In this document: in pieces, positions 46,343 to 56,059 of the stretch
Numbering within the stretch: position 1 is the first letter of the stretch
How the letters are laid out: the number at the start of each line of letters is the position of its first letter
From: Charina bottae
Taxonomy: Eukaryota > Chordata > Lepidosauria > Squamata > Charinaidae
NCBI GenBank assembly: GCA_023362775.1
Contig: JALMGJ010000003.1
Span: forward strand, 78,722,355-78,786,354
Reading direction: 5' to 3'
DNA: 64,000 bases
Made by a program: the position numbers and the translations under genes
Notes under the pieces: model-generated
Told to the model about the DNA's origin: nothing
Databases searched by the model: none
Seen by the model: the letters and a program-made list of their open reading frames with translations, nothing else

Positions 46343-47120
46343 TGCTGCCTCCAAACCTGCTGTGATTCCGTGCAGGTCCTATTGCCTGCCTTGTGCCCTG
46401 CTGTAAGAGTGTGTCGCGAAATTATGCCCTGCTGTAAGAGTGTGTCGCGAAATGATGCATGTCTAAAAAGTGTGTCACCAACATAAAAAGTTTTTAAAGC
46501 TCTGTGCTAGAGAATGTGGACAATGCACAGATTCCTGAGCCAAACAAAGTTCTGCATAAGATCTTACACAGAAGAACAGAACCAAACTTATAGAGAGAAA
46601 TTCCAACTGAACAGTCAGGTTTCATAAAAGGCAGAAGGACCCAAAATTAAAAGCTGAATAATGGAGAAGGCAAAAGAATTTAAGATTTACCTTTGCCTTA
46701 GTGACAACTGCAAGGTCTTTCATTGTATAGATCATGCCAGAATGCGGAACATATTAAGTCTAAGTGGTGTGCCAGAACACTTGAGGTGCTTTTATTTTTA
46801 GGAACCTTTACAATGAAGAATAAGCTACTGTAAGAATCACATATTGATTCATAATAGGGAAGGGATTAATTTTGCCCCCCCCTCCGTCTGTTTAACTTAT
46901 ACAGTTAAAATAAAAATGGCAGAATTGGAGGCAATGAAACTGGAATCAAATATGGAGGCTGAAAAAATAAGTTTGAGATAGAAGACCACACCACTTTGCT
47001 ATGTGAAAGTAAAGAACATTTAAAAGAATGCATGATGAAAGTAAACTGAAAAGTGAAAAGTCTGAGTTAATGTTAACTATTAAGAAAATACAGTTAATGT
47101 CAACCAATATGCTTAGTGAA

Positions 47121-48829
47121 ATATGTCTATGAAGGTTCTCAGTCATCCAGGTGGAATTGTCTGTAGCTTGAATCATGTCACCTGGATTTCTATTTTCTCA
47201 GTGGAAACGTTTCACTCCTTATCCAAGGAGCTTCTTCAGTCTGAGCAAAGTTAGTAAGGGAATCCTTAAATACGTTTCTAGGTGGCTGTGCGACCTTACA
47301 CCTGGGGCTAGGTCATGGTATCCTGGATACAGATACATAGTTTCATAGATGAAACTATGGTCTCCTTCGATGTGTCCTCCCTTTTCACTAGCATCCCCAC
47401 CACTCATGCTCTATCCGCTGTCAGGAAGAGACTAGAAGAGGACAGCACCCTTGAAAGGAGAAACCATCTCAACCCAAACCAGATCTGCCATCTTCTGGAC
47501 CTGTGTCTTAACACCACTTATTTCTCATACAGAGGTGACTTTTACAGACAAAAACACGGCTGTGCCATGGGTTCTCCTGTGTCACCCATTGTGGCCAATT
47601 TATACATGGAAGAAGTGGAGAAGAAAGCACTCAACACATTCCAGGGAACGGTGCCCACCCACTGGTTTAGGTATGTGGATGACACCTGGATCAAAATCAA
47701 GGCCCAGGAAGTACAGGCCTTCACGGACCATATAAACACTATAGAAGCCAACATTAGGTTCACCAGAGAAGACACCAAGGACAACAGACTGGCATTCCTA
47801 GACTGTGAAGTCCTCATTGGGACCGGTGGCAAGCTAGAAATAGGGATCTACAGGAAACCCACAAACACAGATCAATATCTGATGTTTGACTCCCACCATC
47901 CACTGCAGCACAAACTAGGAGTCATCAGGACATTGTCACACAGAGCAGAAACCATCCCCACCTCCATGGATTCCAAAAAGAATGAAAATCAGCACCTGAG
48001 AACAGCTCTGAAGGCCTGTGGATATCCAAATTGGGCCTTCACTAAATCTAAATCTACCAGACCTAAAACAGTAACAGATAGGGCTGAGACTCAGAGTAAA
48101 GGGAAGAACCTGGTCATTCCTTACATGGCTGAAAAGATAAAACGGATATTTGGCAAACACCACATACCTGTATATTTCAAACCCACCAACACACTGAGAC
48201 AGAGGCTTGTACACCCCAAAGATCAAACTCCAAAACACAAGAAAAGCAATGTAGTTTATGCAATCCAGTGCAGTGAGGAGTGCTCTGAACTCTACATTGG
48301 AGAAACCAAACAACCTTTGTACAGGAGGATGGCCCAACACAGGAGAAGTAACACCACAGGACCAGAGTCAGCAGTTTATCTTCATCTAAAGGAAAAAGAA
48401 CACTCATTTGAGGACATTAATGTTCACATTTTAGACAGAGAAGATAGGTGGTTTGAGAGAGGGGTCAAGGAATCCATTTATGCCAACTTGGAAAATCCTT
48501 CCTTGAATAGAGGTGGGGGCCTCAGGCACAATCTTTCCCCTATTTTCCTCCCTGCTTTGTCTTCTGTGCCTAGGAAGATTAAGACCATTTCGCAAGCTCA
48601 ACAGCAGCATGGTGATCTTAACGACCCTCCTTTAGATGATAAAGGGACTTAGAAATAACATCTCAAAATAACCATGACCTAGCCTCAGGTGTAAGGTCAC
48701 ACAGCCACCTAGAAACATATTTAAGGATTCCCTTACTAACTTTACTCAGACTGAAGAAGCTCCTTGGATAAGGAGCGAAACGTTTCCACTGAGAAAATAG
48801 AAATCCAGTTGACATGATTCAAGCTACAG
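47121..48829 (+). mobile_element. Penelope-like element PLE-1 with inverted terminal arms
   Basis: Inserted in the old RTE with a 12-bp TSD, ATGCTTAGTGAA (47109-47120 and 48830-48841). Layout: a tag of about 38 bp (47121-47158), an inverted arm of about 165 bp (about 47159-47322), an open RT plus GIY-YIG frame, then the same arm in opposite orientation (about 48665-48829). Both arms contain GGTGGCTGTG / CACAGCCACC and the AAACGTTTC palindrome. The body is 5' truncated in the RT. Three short copies of tag plus arms without the ORF lie at 2875, 14036 and 60141. Confidence 0.93.
47339..48652 (+). CDS. PLE-1 protein: partial reverse transcriptase plus GIY-YIG endonuclease
   Basis: One uninterrupted frame of about 445 codons when read from the ATG at 47315. 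The first 11 codons derive from arm or junction sequence and true RT homology starts near ETMVSFDVSSLFTSIP (residues 13-28). Next come KHGCAMGSPVSPIVANLYMEE (80-100) and the catalytic YVDD (120-123), a PLE-type thumb (LAFLDCEVL, IYRKPTNTDQYL), and near residues 310-400 a GIY-YIG nuclease (VVYAIQC...LYIGETKQPLYRRM, then ERGVKESIYANLENPSLNRGG). In PLEs the RT copies the element RNA and the GIY-YIG domain cuts the target. The N-terminal part of the RT is missing, so this copy should be inactive, yet the frame has no stop, implying a recent insertion. Confidence 0.9.
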   Translation, partial: SFIDETMVSFDVSSLFTSIPTTHALSAVRKRLEEDSTLERRNHLNPNQICHLLDLCLNTTYFSYRGDFYRQKHGCAMGSPVSPIVANLYMEEVEKKALNTFQGTVPTHWFRYVDDTWIKIKAQEVQAFTDHINTIEANIRFTREDTKDNRLAFLDCEVLIGTGGKLEIGIYRKPTNTDQYLMFDSHHPLQHKLGVIRTLSHRAETIPTSMDSKKNENQHLRTALKACGYPNWAFTKSKSTRPKTVTDRAETQSKGKNLVIPYMAEKIKRIFGKHHIPVYFKPTNTLRQRLVHPKDQTPKHKKSNVVYAIQCSEECSELYIGETKQPLYRRMAQHRRSNTTGPESAVYLHLKEKEHSFEDINVHILDREDRWFERGVKESIYANLENPSLNRGGGLRHNLSPIFLPALSSVPRKIKTISQAQQQHGDLNDPPLDDKGT

Positions 48830-49274
48830 ATGCTTAGTGAACTACAACCGATGACAAAGAAATGAAACTGGTAATAGTTTTTTTTTTGGTGGTGGGGATT
48901 TAATTAATATGGACAAAGTAATGGAGAAGTAAAGATAGATCCATCCTCAGAAGGAAGATAACAATAAACTTAGACAAGGAGTTTGAAGTATGGAGGATAT
49001 TCCAATGACAATCAATACCAGAACAGTTAAAAATTGTTTTTTCCAGTGATACTGTATGGTTGTGAAAGCTTTACATTGAAACAGAATGAGATAAATAAAT
49101 CCTTTGATTTAGGGACCTGGACATGGTTCCTAAAAGTACCATGGACTAGAAGATGAACCAGTCAATTAGTCCTGGATCAGTTACAACCTGATGGCTTTCT
49201 TGGAGTAGATACACACATACTTTGGGCATAAGGTTTAAGTACAGTAGATGATGAACTAGAAAAAAATATTATTC

Positions 49275-50400
49275 TTAACAAAGTTGAGAGAAATAGAAAG
49301 GGAAAAAAGCAGATACAGTGTATGGGTGAGATTAATAAAATCATTGAAATGTTTTTGGAAGATTTATGGATTGTCATTGGAGACAATTCAAGATGGAAGG
49401 CATTTTTCTATACAATTGGCAGTAGTTAAGCCCAAATTGATGGTGCCTAATGGCCTAGACTTAATGAGCTTTGTTAGTTCTGTACATTTATTTATTTTTA
49501 TTTATTATTCACATTTCTATCACTGCCCATCTCCCCCAAAATTTCCTTGAAGATTCCAAACACAGTAAGATTATATCTACATCTTTGCATAAATCTTTCC
49601 CAGTAATGTCAACTCAACTAGGAGAATTAGTTATAGGGAAATTTGGACCTCTGAAACAGGAACATACTGATACCAAGCCTTATGGTGGAAATACTACTTT
49701 TATCCCTATCTGAAATGGCCTTAGCATCATACAGTTTATGGCTTCTTTATAATCATCTTATATGTATAGGGTCAGCAAACATTATACAAAGAACTACAGA
49801 AAGGTATCACTTCAGGATTCTCAGTTTTAAGCTAGGAAGTCTGTATGGAAAGCCCTTCAGGTATTGCCCATTCATGCTTTCCCAAGCCTATTGACATGAA
49901 TAATATTCTGACCTTCAGTCAGTGTCATTTTTTCTCCCAGAAGATCATTGATTCACAATAACAGGTTTCACAGCTGAGAAGACAGCAATACAGCCTGAAC
50001 TAACTCAGTTTGGTTGAATGGCTAGGAAACATGGAATAAATCACTGTTCACTGTACTGCTTGACAAAAGATCAAGTATGAATTCTTTGCTTGGGCCAATT
50101 CATCTCCATAGGATATTATAGACAAGTTAGCATCTAGCATCAAAATGTAATTTGGGAGCTAGTTATTTCCTTATTAGATCAACATTTCAAAACTTATTCC
50201 CGAGAATCATGTTTTCTCCTGTAACCAAAACATTCCTGGTAAGATACAGCCAGGAATTCTGACATACAATACTACCAATGTACAGTATCTTTGATGCTGT
50301 GATTTCATATATTGAAATAAGCGTCAAATCAGAAAGAGGGGAAATGTATTCCAAATTATTGTTACAAATCTGTAAGACACCTAGGTTTCACTGTTATGCA
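49275..50400. other. Intron sequence with a short L2-like tail
   Basis: A TTTATTTATTTTTATTTATT run plus ACTGCCCATCTCCCCCAAAA at 49488-49550 is probably a minus-strand L2 3' end. Nothing else recognised. Confidence 0.45.
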
Positions 50401-50408
50401 CCTATAAG

Positions 50409-50412
<4 letters not shown>

Positions 50413-50457
<45 letters not shown>

Positions 50458-50459
50458 AT
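50413..50459. repeat. (GAT)n microsatellite
   Basis: About 15 perfect GAT units. Confidence 0.96.
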
Positions 50460-50936
50460 CATACTCGAGAATTTCCTGGTGAAGATTCAATCATTAGAGA
50501 GTTGTTTGAAATGTTAAATTCAAACGTCTTATTTGCTTCTTGAAAATAATGCAAGTGGTAATTGCTAATGCAGCCAGACCTCCTGTTGTGAAGGATCTAA
50601 ATTAAAAGGTAGCAGCTGGAAATGTTATTAATATCATTATAAATAATATTTGCTCAGAAGTTTTCCCTAATTGATCATTACCTAATGTTGAACACCCCAT
50701 CTAAAAAATCTCTTGGTGAGTTAGCGGGAAGAAATGTTTCACACTATTTTCTCCATCCCCATCCTGCATCACACTCACAAAGGATATGTCATATGACTCC
50801 TGGGAGCTGCTCCAATTCAAAGCCCAAAGGAACTATAATAGGGACAGTTTTGCATGACCCAAAGTTATTGTGCAGGAGAATCACAACAGACAAAACCATC
50901 ACATTGGCTGTTGGAGCCAAATTTACCGACAGGTAG

Positions 50937-51102
50937 AAACTTGGCTTTGCTGAAGGAGTTTTTTGTTTCTATTCTAAACATGTATGGGCTTTTTTTGTTT
51001 TGTTTTTTTGCTGTGGACAAACTTGGCTTTGCTGAAGGAGTTTTTTGTTTCTATTCTAAACATGTATGGGCTTTTTTTGTTCTGTTTTTTTGCTGTGGAC
51101 AA
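50937..51102. repeat. Tandem duplication, two 82-bp units
   Basis: The segment starting ACTTGGCTTTGCTGAAGGAG is repeated head to tail with a period of 82 bp. The two units differ at about one base (GTTTTGTTTT against GTTCTGTTTT), so the duplication is recent. Confidence 0.95.
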
Positions 51103-51515
51103 AAATGCATATAGGTCTTTCAAATTTATCACAGAGTTGGCATTCAATTTAAATAAGATGCTTTAACCTAGATAAGACATTGGCTCGGGCATCCTCTCCC
51201 CCAATTGCATTTTGTATCAGGCCTCCAATTGCAACTTGATGATGAAGAATATCAGTGGTGGCAACAAGTTTGTTCTAGTACCACTTCTGCAGATGGTGGT
51301 GGTGGTAGCAGCAGCAGGAAGAATAAAAAAAGAATGCAAGTGAATATAGTATTTTAACAAGGAATATGACATAGAGCGTTAAAGGCTAGAAAGATGCACA
51401 AAATAGCACAATACTATTTTTGGGGATTAGACATGACACTTCTCATCCTTAAGTGGAACTCTGGCCAATATCTCACACATTCATGAAAGCAATTGTTTCC
51501 TATAATACTGTGGAA

Positions 51516-51608
51516 CAGTGTTTTTCAACCGCAGCAATTTTAAGATGTATGGACTTCAACTCCCAGAATTCTCCAGCCAGCCTCAGTTGCTGAGGATGAG
51601 AAACACTG
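51516..51608. mobile_element. Small hAT-type MITE, family C
   Basis: A 93-bp element with CAGTGTTTTTCAACC at the left and GAGAAACACTG at the right, and the perfect 8-bp TSD CTGTGGAA at 51508-51515 and 51609-51616. It contains ACTTCAACTCCCAGAATTCT, common in vertebrate hAT MITEs. Confidence 0.93.
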
Positions 51609-51954
51609 CTGTGGAATGTTAGTGAAAATCCTGTTCAATTTTTTTTTAGATAACAGAGAATTGAAGCACTGTGGATATGAAGAGGGAAGATGCTTCTAAG
51701 TGCTTCTAACAGCACGTGTCAGCAACTCCTTAAATCAAGTGTGTCTTTTCCCAGGATTGCACTGCAGCTTGGAAGGTAGGCACATGATCCTGGGAGAAGA
51801 TGCAGCTGTTTTAAGGGATTTTCAACAGATTATATGGAAGTGCCCACATGCACCCTGAAGCACCTCTTACCCTTTAAATCCAAATCCCTGCACTGCCAAA
51901 ATAGCAAACAAGGCTCGTAGGCTGAATTCAGACATAGCATGGATCTCTTACATC

Positions 51955-52030
51955 AGTGTTCTTCAACCTGGTGCCCTCCATCAACACTGGATGAATATTG
52001 CCATCATCACCAGCCATAATGACTATTAGA
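51955..52030. repeat. Diverged hAT-like MITE fragment
   Basis: CATCAGTGTTCTTCAACCTG followed by a diverged body ending near ACCAGCCATAATGACTATTA resembles the family at 51516, but no matching right end or TSD was found. Confidence 0.45.
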
Positions 52031-52537
52031 AGGCATCAGATTAACAAGATTGCCTTATGTTCTTCTTACCATAAAATCAATGTGAATAAATAAGCACAGG
52101 ACAAAACACAGGAGCAGAAATATACAAAGCTAGAAAAAGAAATTTATTACATTGACTTCCTTCTGTTCCTGTAGTTCTGGAGTGAAGGGTCAGGCCAGGT
52201 TCAAAGCTTCCTCACAGGGGATAACAAGGTGATACCTGACAGCTTTTCTGCTTGCGACCTCCAAGGCAGTGACCCTCCTTGAGTGGTTAGATTTTAATAG
52301 CATTTTAACCAGCCTGTAGGAATTACATGAAGCCTTTAGATAATCCACACACTTCCAAACAAGAAGAAACAATAGTCCCATAGAATTCTCTTTGTGAGCA
52401 GGAAAAATAGTCAGATGCTTACTTTGTTAAAGAGTATATGAGCCTTCCATCAATCTGGCCCATCTCAATTCATGTGAAAATTAAAATATGACACAGGCTA
52501 CAAAGAAATGCTCACTCCTCTGTCAAACTTATTCAGC

Positions 52538-52661
52538 ATCTCTAAACCTCTCAGCAAAGTTGTTCTTGTGCTTTTTCTTTCCTCCTGTTTCCTTCCCCCT
52601 TAGAGAGATCCTCTGCTCAGGTTCCTCCTCTATTTTCTTGGGTCTTTTAAATTTGAATCTA
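52538..52661 (-). repeat. Isolated fragment of Penelope-like element PLE-2
   Basis: About 125 bp from ATCTCTAAACCTCTCAGCAA to TTTTAAATTTGAATCTAATT is about 95 percent identical by eye to 54419-54545, which is the end of the PLE-2 ORF and the start of its 3' UTR. It contains neither terminus of the element, and no TSD was seen. Confidence 0.85.
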
Positions 52662-52679
52662 ATTATTATAGTCTGATTC

Positions 52680-53775
52680 TGCCCAAAAGGCCAAATTCAC
52701 GATCAAGGTATATTTTAGTGTAATCAAATGCAGAAGAGAACAGTCCTCCTGTGTTTTAACTGTATTAATTGCACTAGGAATTTCAGGAGTGCAGTTCACT
52801 CCTTTTCTAGCTAAAACAAAGGAGTATTATTGGTAATCTGGTCACCTTACCTGATCAACCAAGTGTGCAAACACGAACAGTCTCCGCATAACCTCCTGAT
52901 TGTTATCTTCATTCTATATTTCATGTAATTAAACAGAAATCTCTAATCCAGCATAATTAGCTTCCTCTTTGCCAACGTTAGACAGAAACACACTCTTTTA
53001 ATAGTCTTTCAGGTACATCTAGCTAGGAAATACAAGTGTGTGGTTCAAGAGTTTAACAAAGAAACAACTCCCATTTCTTCTCTGCTCTTTCCTACTATCC
53101 TTGTAGGTTGGTTTTTCTAAAGAGCACTGAATGATTTCTCTAGTGCAGTAGGCTGAAATCTCATCCAGTATTATTGCACAGTGTTTGTCTCGTCCAGGCA
53201 AAAAGACTGCAATTTAATTCCTGTTGGGAAGTAAATAAGTAAATAAACCAAGCATACCAAACTCAAGTGGAAGGGTTGCCAGTACGGGCAACTTTTTTCC
53301 CCATCTGCACCTCAAACTTTGCAAATTAACTTTTTCACACACCAATTTTCTCAGGCCAAGCTTTTTCCCTTGAAACATATCTGTCTACAGCTGGATCAAG
53401 AATCTACACTTAGGTCTGTGCATAAAAAATGGCCAAGTTCCCAGAGCATCAGAGCTTAAGCTGCTCTGATTGATTTTAGATGGAGAGAGTGACAGATGCT
53501 CAACACTTTAGAGAATGTAGTCACTTTAACTGGAAGCCCAGCTGTGAATTCCAGAATTCTAAGGGTTTTTTTGTTTGGTTTTGCTTTTATTAATAAGAGA
53601 CAGGTTTGAAAAATGTCAGGCTGAATGAAAAGAAAATGTAATTACATCATTGTATTGCCATTCAAAATATCTTAGGTGCTTTTCCATGTAGTAAAGAGTG
53701 CAAACAAAGATGAGGAAAAAACAGTGGGACACATTTTAAAGGTTTAAACAAAGTACATTAGCTAACACATAATAA
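52680..53775. other. Intron sequence, nothing recognised
   Basis: No exon, RNA gene or repeat family recognised. Confidence 0.4.
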
Positions 53776-53778
53776 TAA

Positions 53779-53885
53779 TACTATTTATTTATTTATTTAT
53801 TTATTTATTTATCGTATTTATACCCCGCCTATCCCCTCCCTATCGGAGGACTCTAGGCGGCTTACAACATTGCAATTCATATATT
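53779..53885 (-). repeat. L2/CR1-type LINE 3' end
   Basis: Perfect (TTTA)n of about 35 bp, then ATACCCCGCCTATCCCCTCC and ACTCTAGGCGGCTTACAAC, the standard 3' UTR block of this LINE family. Confidence 0.82.
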
Positions 53886-54138
53886 TATACATACATTCAT
53901 ATATTAACAACGTTTTTACCGCGCGCTCATAGAAAGGGTAAGGGAACCGACTTTTTTTTCCCCATGGGTATTGGACTACATGTCCCAGAATACCTTGCTT
54001 CAGAGTCTTATAATTTATTTCTCAGCTTTATACTTGATATACATTGTGTAGGGAGGTGGGATGAGGAAGGTTGATGAGAAATGTACTGCAATTCAAACTT
54101 CTGCAAGAATTGAAGAAACTATATTATTCTTTATTTCT

Positions 54139-56037
54139 GTGGAGTCGTTGGTGCTCTCTGAGCCTTGTTGTTTTCTTGCAGACGTTTCATTGCCAGACTA
54201 GGCTACATCTTCAGTGCGAAAAGGGAGTGGGACTTGCTCTCTGTTTATATACCATGGCTTGTCCTGCTTGTGTTGGTGGAAGTGTTGTTCTCTCCTTAGG
54301 AGTTCCTTGATTGGGCTGTTTGATTGGGCTGTTGTTTGCTGCTTGGTTGATTGACTGAGTTAATAGTTCCTTGATTAAGGTATATTGTGCTGTTTGATTG
54401 TTCCTCTGGTGCTAATCCATCTCTAAACCTCTCAGCAAAGTTGTTCTTGTGGTTTTCTCTTTCCTCTTGTTTTATTCCCCCTTAGAGAGATCCTCTGCTC
54501 AGGTTCCTCCTCTATTTTCTTGGGTCTTTTAAATTTGAATCTAATTTGCATATCTGGGTGTTGATTGCTGGCAAGGAGGTGTTCTGGTCTTCTGGCTTTT
54601 CTATTGTCTCTTATGAATGGTATATAAATGTTGTTTATCTCTATGTGTCTGTTGATGGCTGCTTTGTCTGAGTGCCAAGCTTCCAGGAATTCTCTAGCAT
54701 TTTTGGATTTGGCTTGGTTTAAGATACTCACAGTTTCCCAGTTGAAAGTATGGTTGAGTCTGTCCATGTGTTGTGAGATTAAGGAGTTTTCATCATGTCT
54801 TCTGACTCCTAGTTGGTGTTCGTGGATGTGTTCTGCTAGTCTTCTGCCAGTCTGTCCTACGTAGTGGCTGTTACAGTCCTTACACTGTATGTTGTAGATA
54901 ACTCCTGTTTTTTTGTCTTGGGCTACTTACGATGTTCTGAAGGATTTTGGTTGGTTTATGTGCTACGGTGATGCCATGTGGTTGTAACAGTCTATTAGTA
55001 GTTTCTGAGATGTTTCTGATGTATGGCAGTGTAATCCTTTTCATAGCTTCTGTTGGTTTTGGTGTGGTGGGTTGAGTGGTCAGGCACTTTTTGATAAACT
55101 TGCGTGGGTATCCATTTTGCTGGAAGATGCTATATAAGTGGTCTGTTTCCTTTTTCTGGTGTTCTGGATTGCTGCATTGTATTTGTGCCAGTTTGAATAG
55201 TGTTCTTACACAGCTCCTCTTGTGGGAGGTTGGGTTATTGCTTTGGTAGTGGAGCACTTGGTTAGTATGGGTAGATTTCCGGTAGACTTTTGTTTCTAGA
55301 ATGCCATCATTCCTCTACTGATGAGGATGTCCAAGAAGGGAAGTGTGTTGTTGTTTTCTTCTTCCCTTGTGAATGTTATTCCTTTCAAGATGTTGTTGAT
55401 GGTTTCATGTGTTTCCTCCAGTTGTTCCTTTTTTATTATGACAAAAGTGTCATCTACATACCGGATCCATACTTTGGGTTGTATGCGTGGGAGTGCTATC
55501 CTTTCTAGATGTTGCATTACAATCTCTGCTATGAGTCCTGATCCCATAGATGTTCCTTTGATTTGTTGGTATATTTGTCCATCAAACTGAAAGTAGGTGG
55601 TGAGGCAGAGGTTGATGAGGACCATGATTCTGGCTATTTTGATCTTCATGTATCTGGTTAGGTCAGGTGTGTTGTGCAGAACTGCTGCCATGGATTCAAT
55701 TGCTAGTGCTGGGTCTATGGATGTAAAGAGTGTAGTGACAACAAATGACACCATAATTTCATCTTCATCTATTTTCAGGTCTTTGATTTTCTGGAGGCAC
55801 TGTAGTGGAGAGTTGATAGAGTATTCGCTCTCCTCTGTGAGACGCCCAAGTTTTCTTGTAAGTTATTTAGCTATGTTGTATGTGGGGGTCCCTGGTAACA
55901 ACACAATTGGACAGAGCGGTATGTCAGGCTTGTGTATTTTGGGGCATCCGTAGAAGCGTGGGATGATTGGTCTGCTGCTTTTCATCTGCCTCTATTCTTC
56001 TTTTGTGATTTGACCTTTCTTGGTTAGGTCGTTGAAA
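54139..56037 (-). mobile_element. Penelope-like element PLE-2, 5' truncated
   Basis: A second, distinct PLE lineage on the minus strand, flanked by an imperfect 13-bp repeat (TATTCTTTATTTC at 54125-54137 and TATTCTCTATTTC at 56038-56050). The 3' UTR (54139-54430) ends with a region containing, on the minus strand, CTGAAGA, a hairpin and GAAAC. No inverted second arm is present, unlike PLE-1. Confidence 0.88.
54432..56037 (-). pseudogene. PLE-2 reverse transcriptase and GIY-YIG endonuclease, frameshifted
   Basis: From the 5' side: YFNDLTKKGQITKEE, then RPIIPRFYGCPKIHKPDIPL (55900-55980), an FTSIDP block in 55296-55754, QIKGTSMGSGLIAEIVMQHLE, the catalytic YVDDTFVII, and TLPFLDILI. A frame change follows, then 54880-55257 (TLFKLAQIQCSNPEHQ, a bridge region), then IYNIQCKDCNSHYVGQTGRRL (about 54835-54900), the GIY-YIG start, and NHTFNWETVSIL (about 54750). 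Several frameshifts and stops, including one before LTRKLG near 55865, make it non-functional. It is clearly different in wording from PLE-1 (YVGQTGR against YIGETKQ). Confidence 0.86.
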
Positions 56038-56059
56038 TATTCTCTATTTCATCTGCCAT

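Larger units (their letters stand above)
44298..46504 (-). mobile_element. hAT-type MITE, family A, copy 2, split by a LINE
   Basis: Ends CAGAGCTTTCCAAAC... and ...TTTTTAAAGCTCTG, flanked by the 8-bp TSD TGCTAGAG (44290-44297 and 46505-46512). Orientation is opposite to copies 1 and 3. A LINE of about 1.9 kb sits inside, between duplicated TGCTGCCTCCA. Without it the hAT is about 290 bp. Confidence 0.92.
43540..49270 (+). mobile_element. Ancient RTE-clade LINE hosting nested insertions
   Basis: Decayed RTE protein blocks appear in the right order on the plus strand: KKAPGADEIFTELFKAAGQETINVL (44128 onward), WKRSVYIPI-like near 44250, then after the hAT insertion IPTEQSGFIKGRRTQ (46600), a YADDTTLLCESKEHLKE-like block near 46975-47020, then after the PLE insertion a VILYGCESFTLKQNEI-like block near 49045-49095 and VPWTR near 49136. 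The 5' limit (43540) and 3' limit are approximate. Removing the nested elements leaves about 1.8 kb. It is older than both insertions within it. Confidence 0.75.

Noticed and set aside
47159..48829. A DNA transposon, from the terminal inverted repeats of PLE-1
   Set aside because: The TSDs are 12-15 bp and the internal ORF is RT plus GIY-YIG, which fits a Penelope-like retroelement; no transposase is present.
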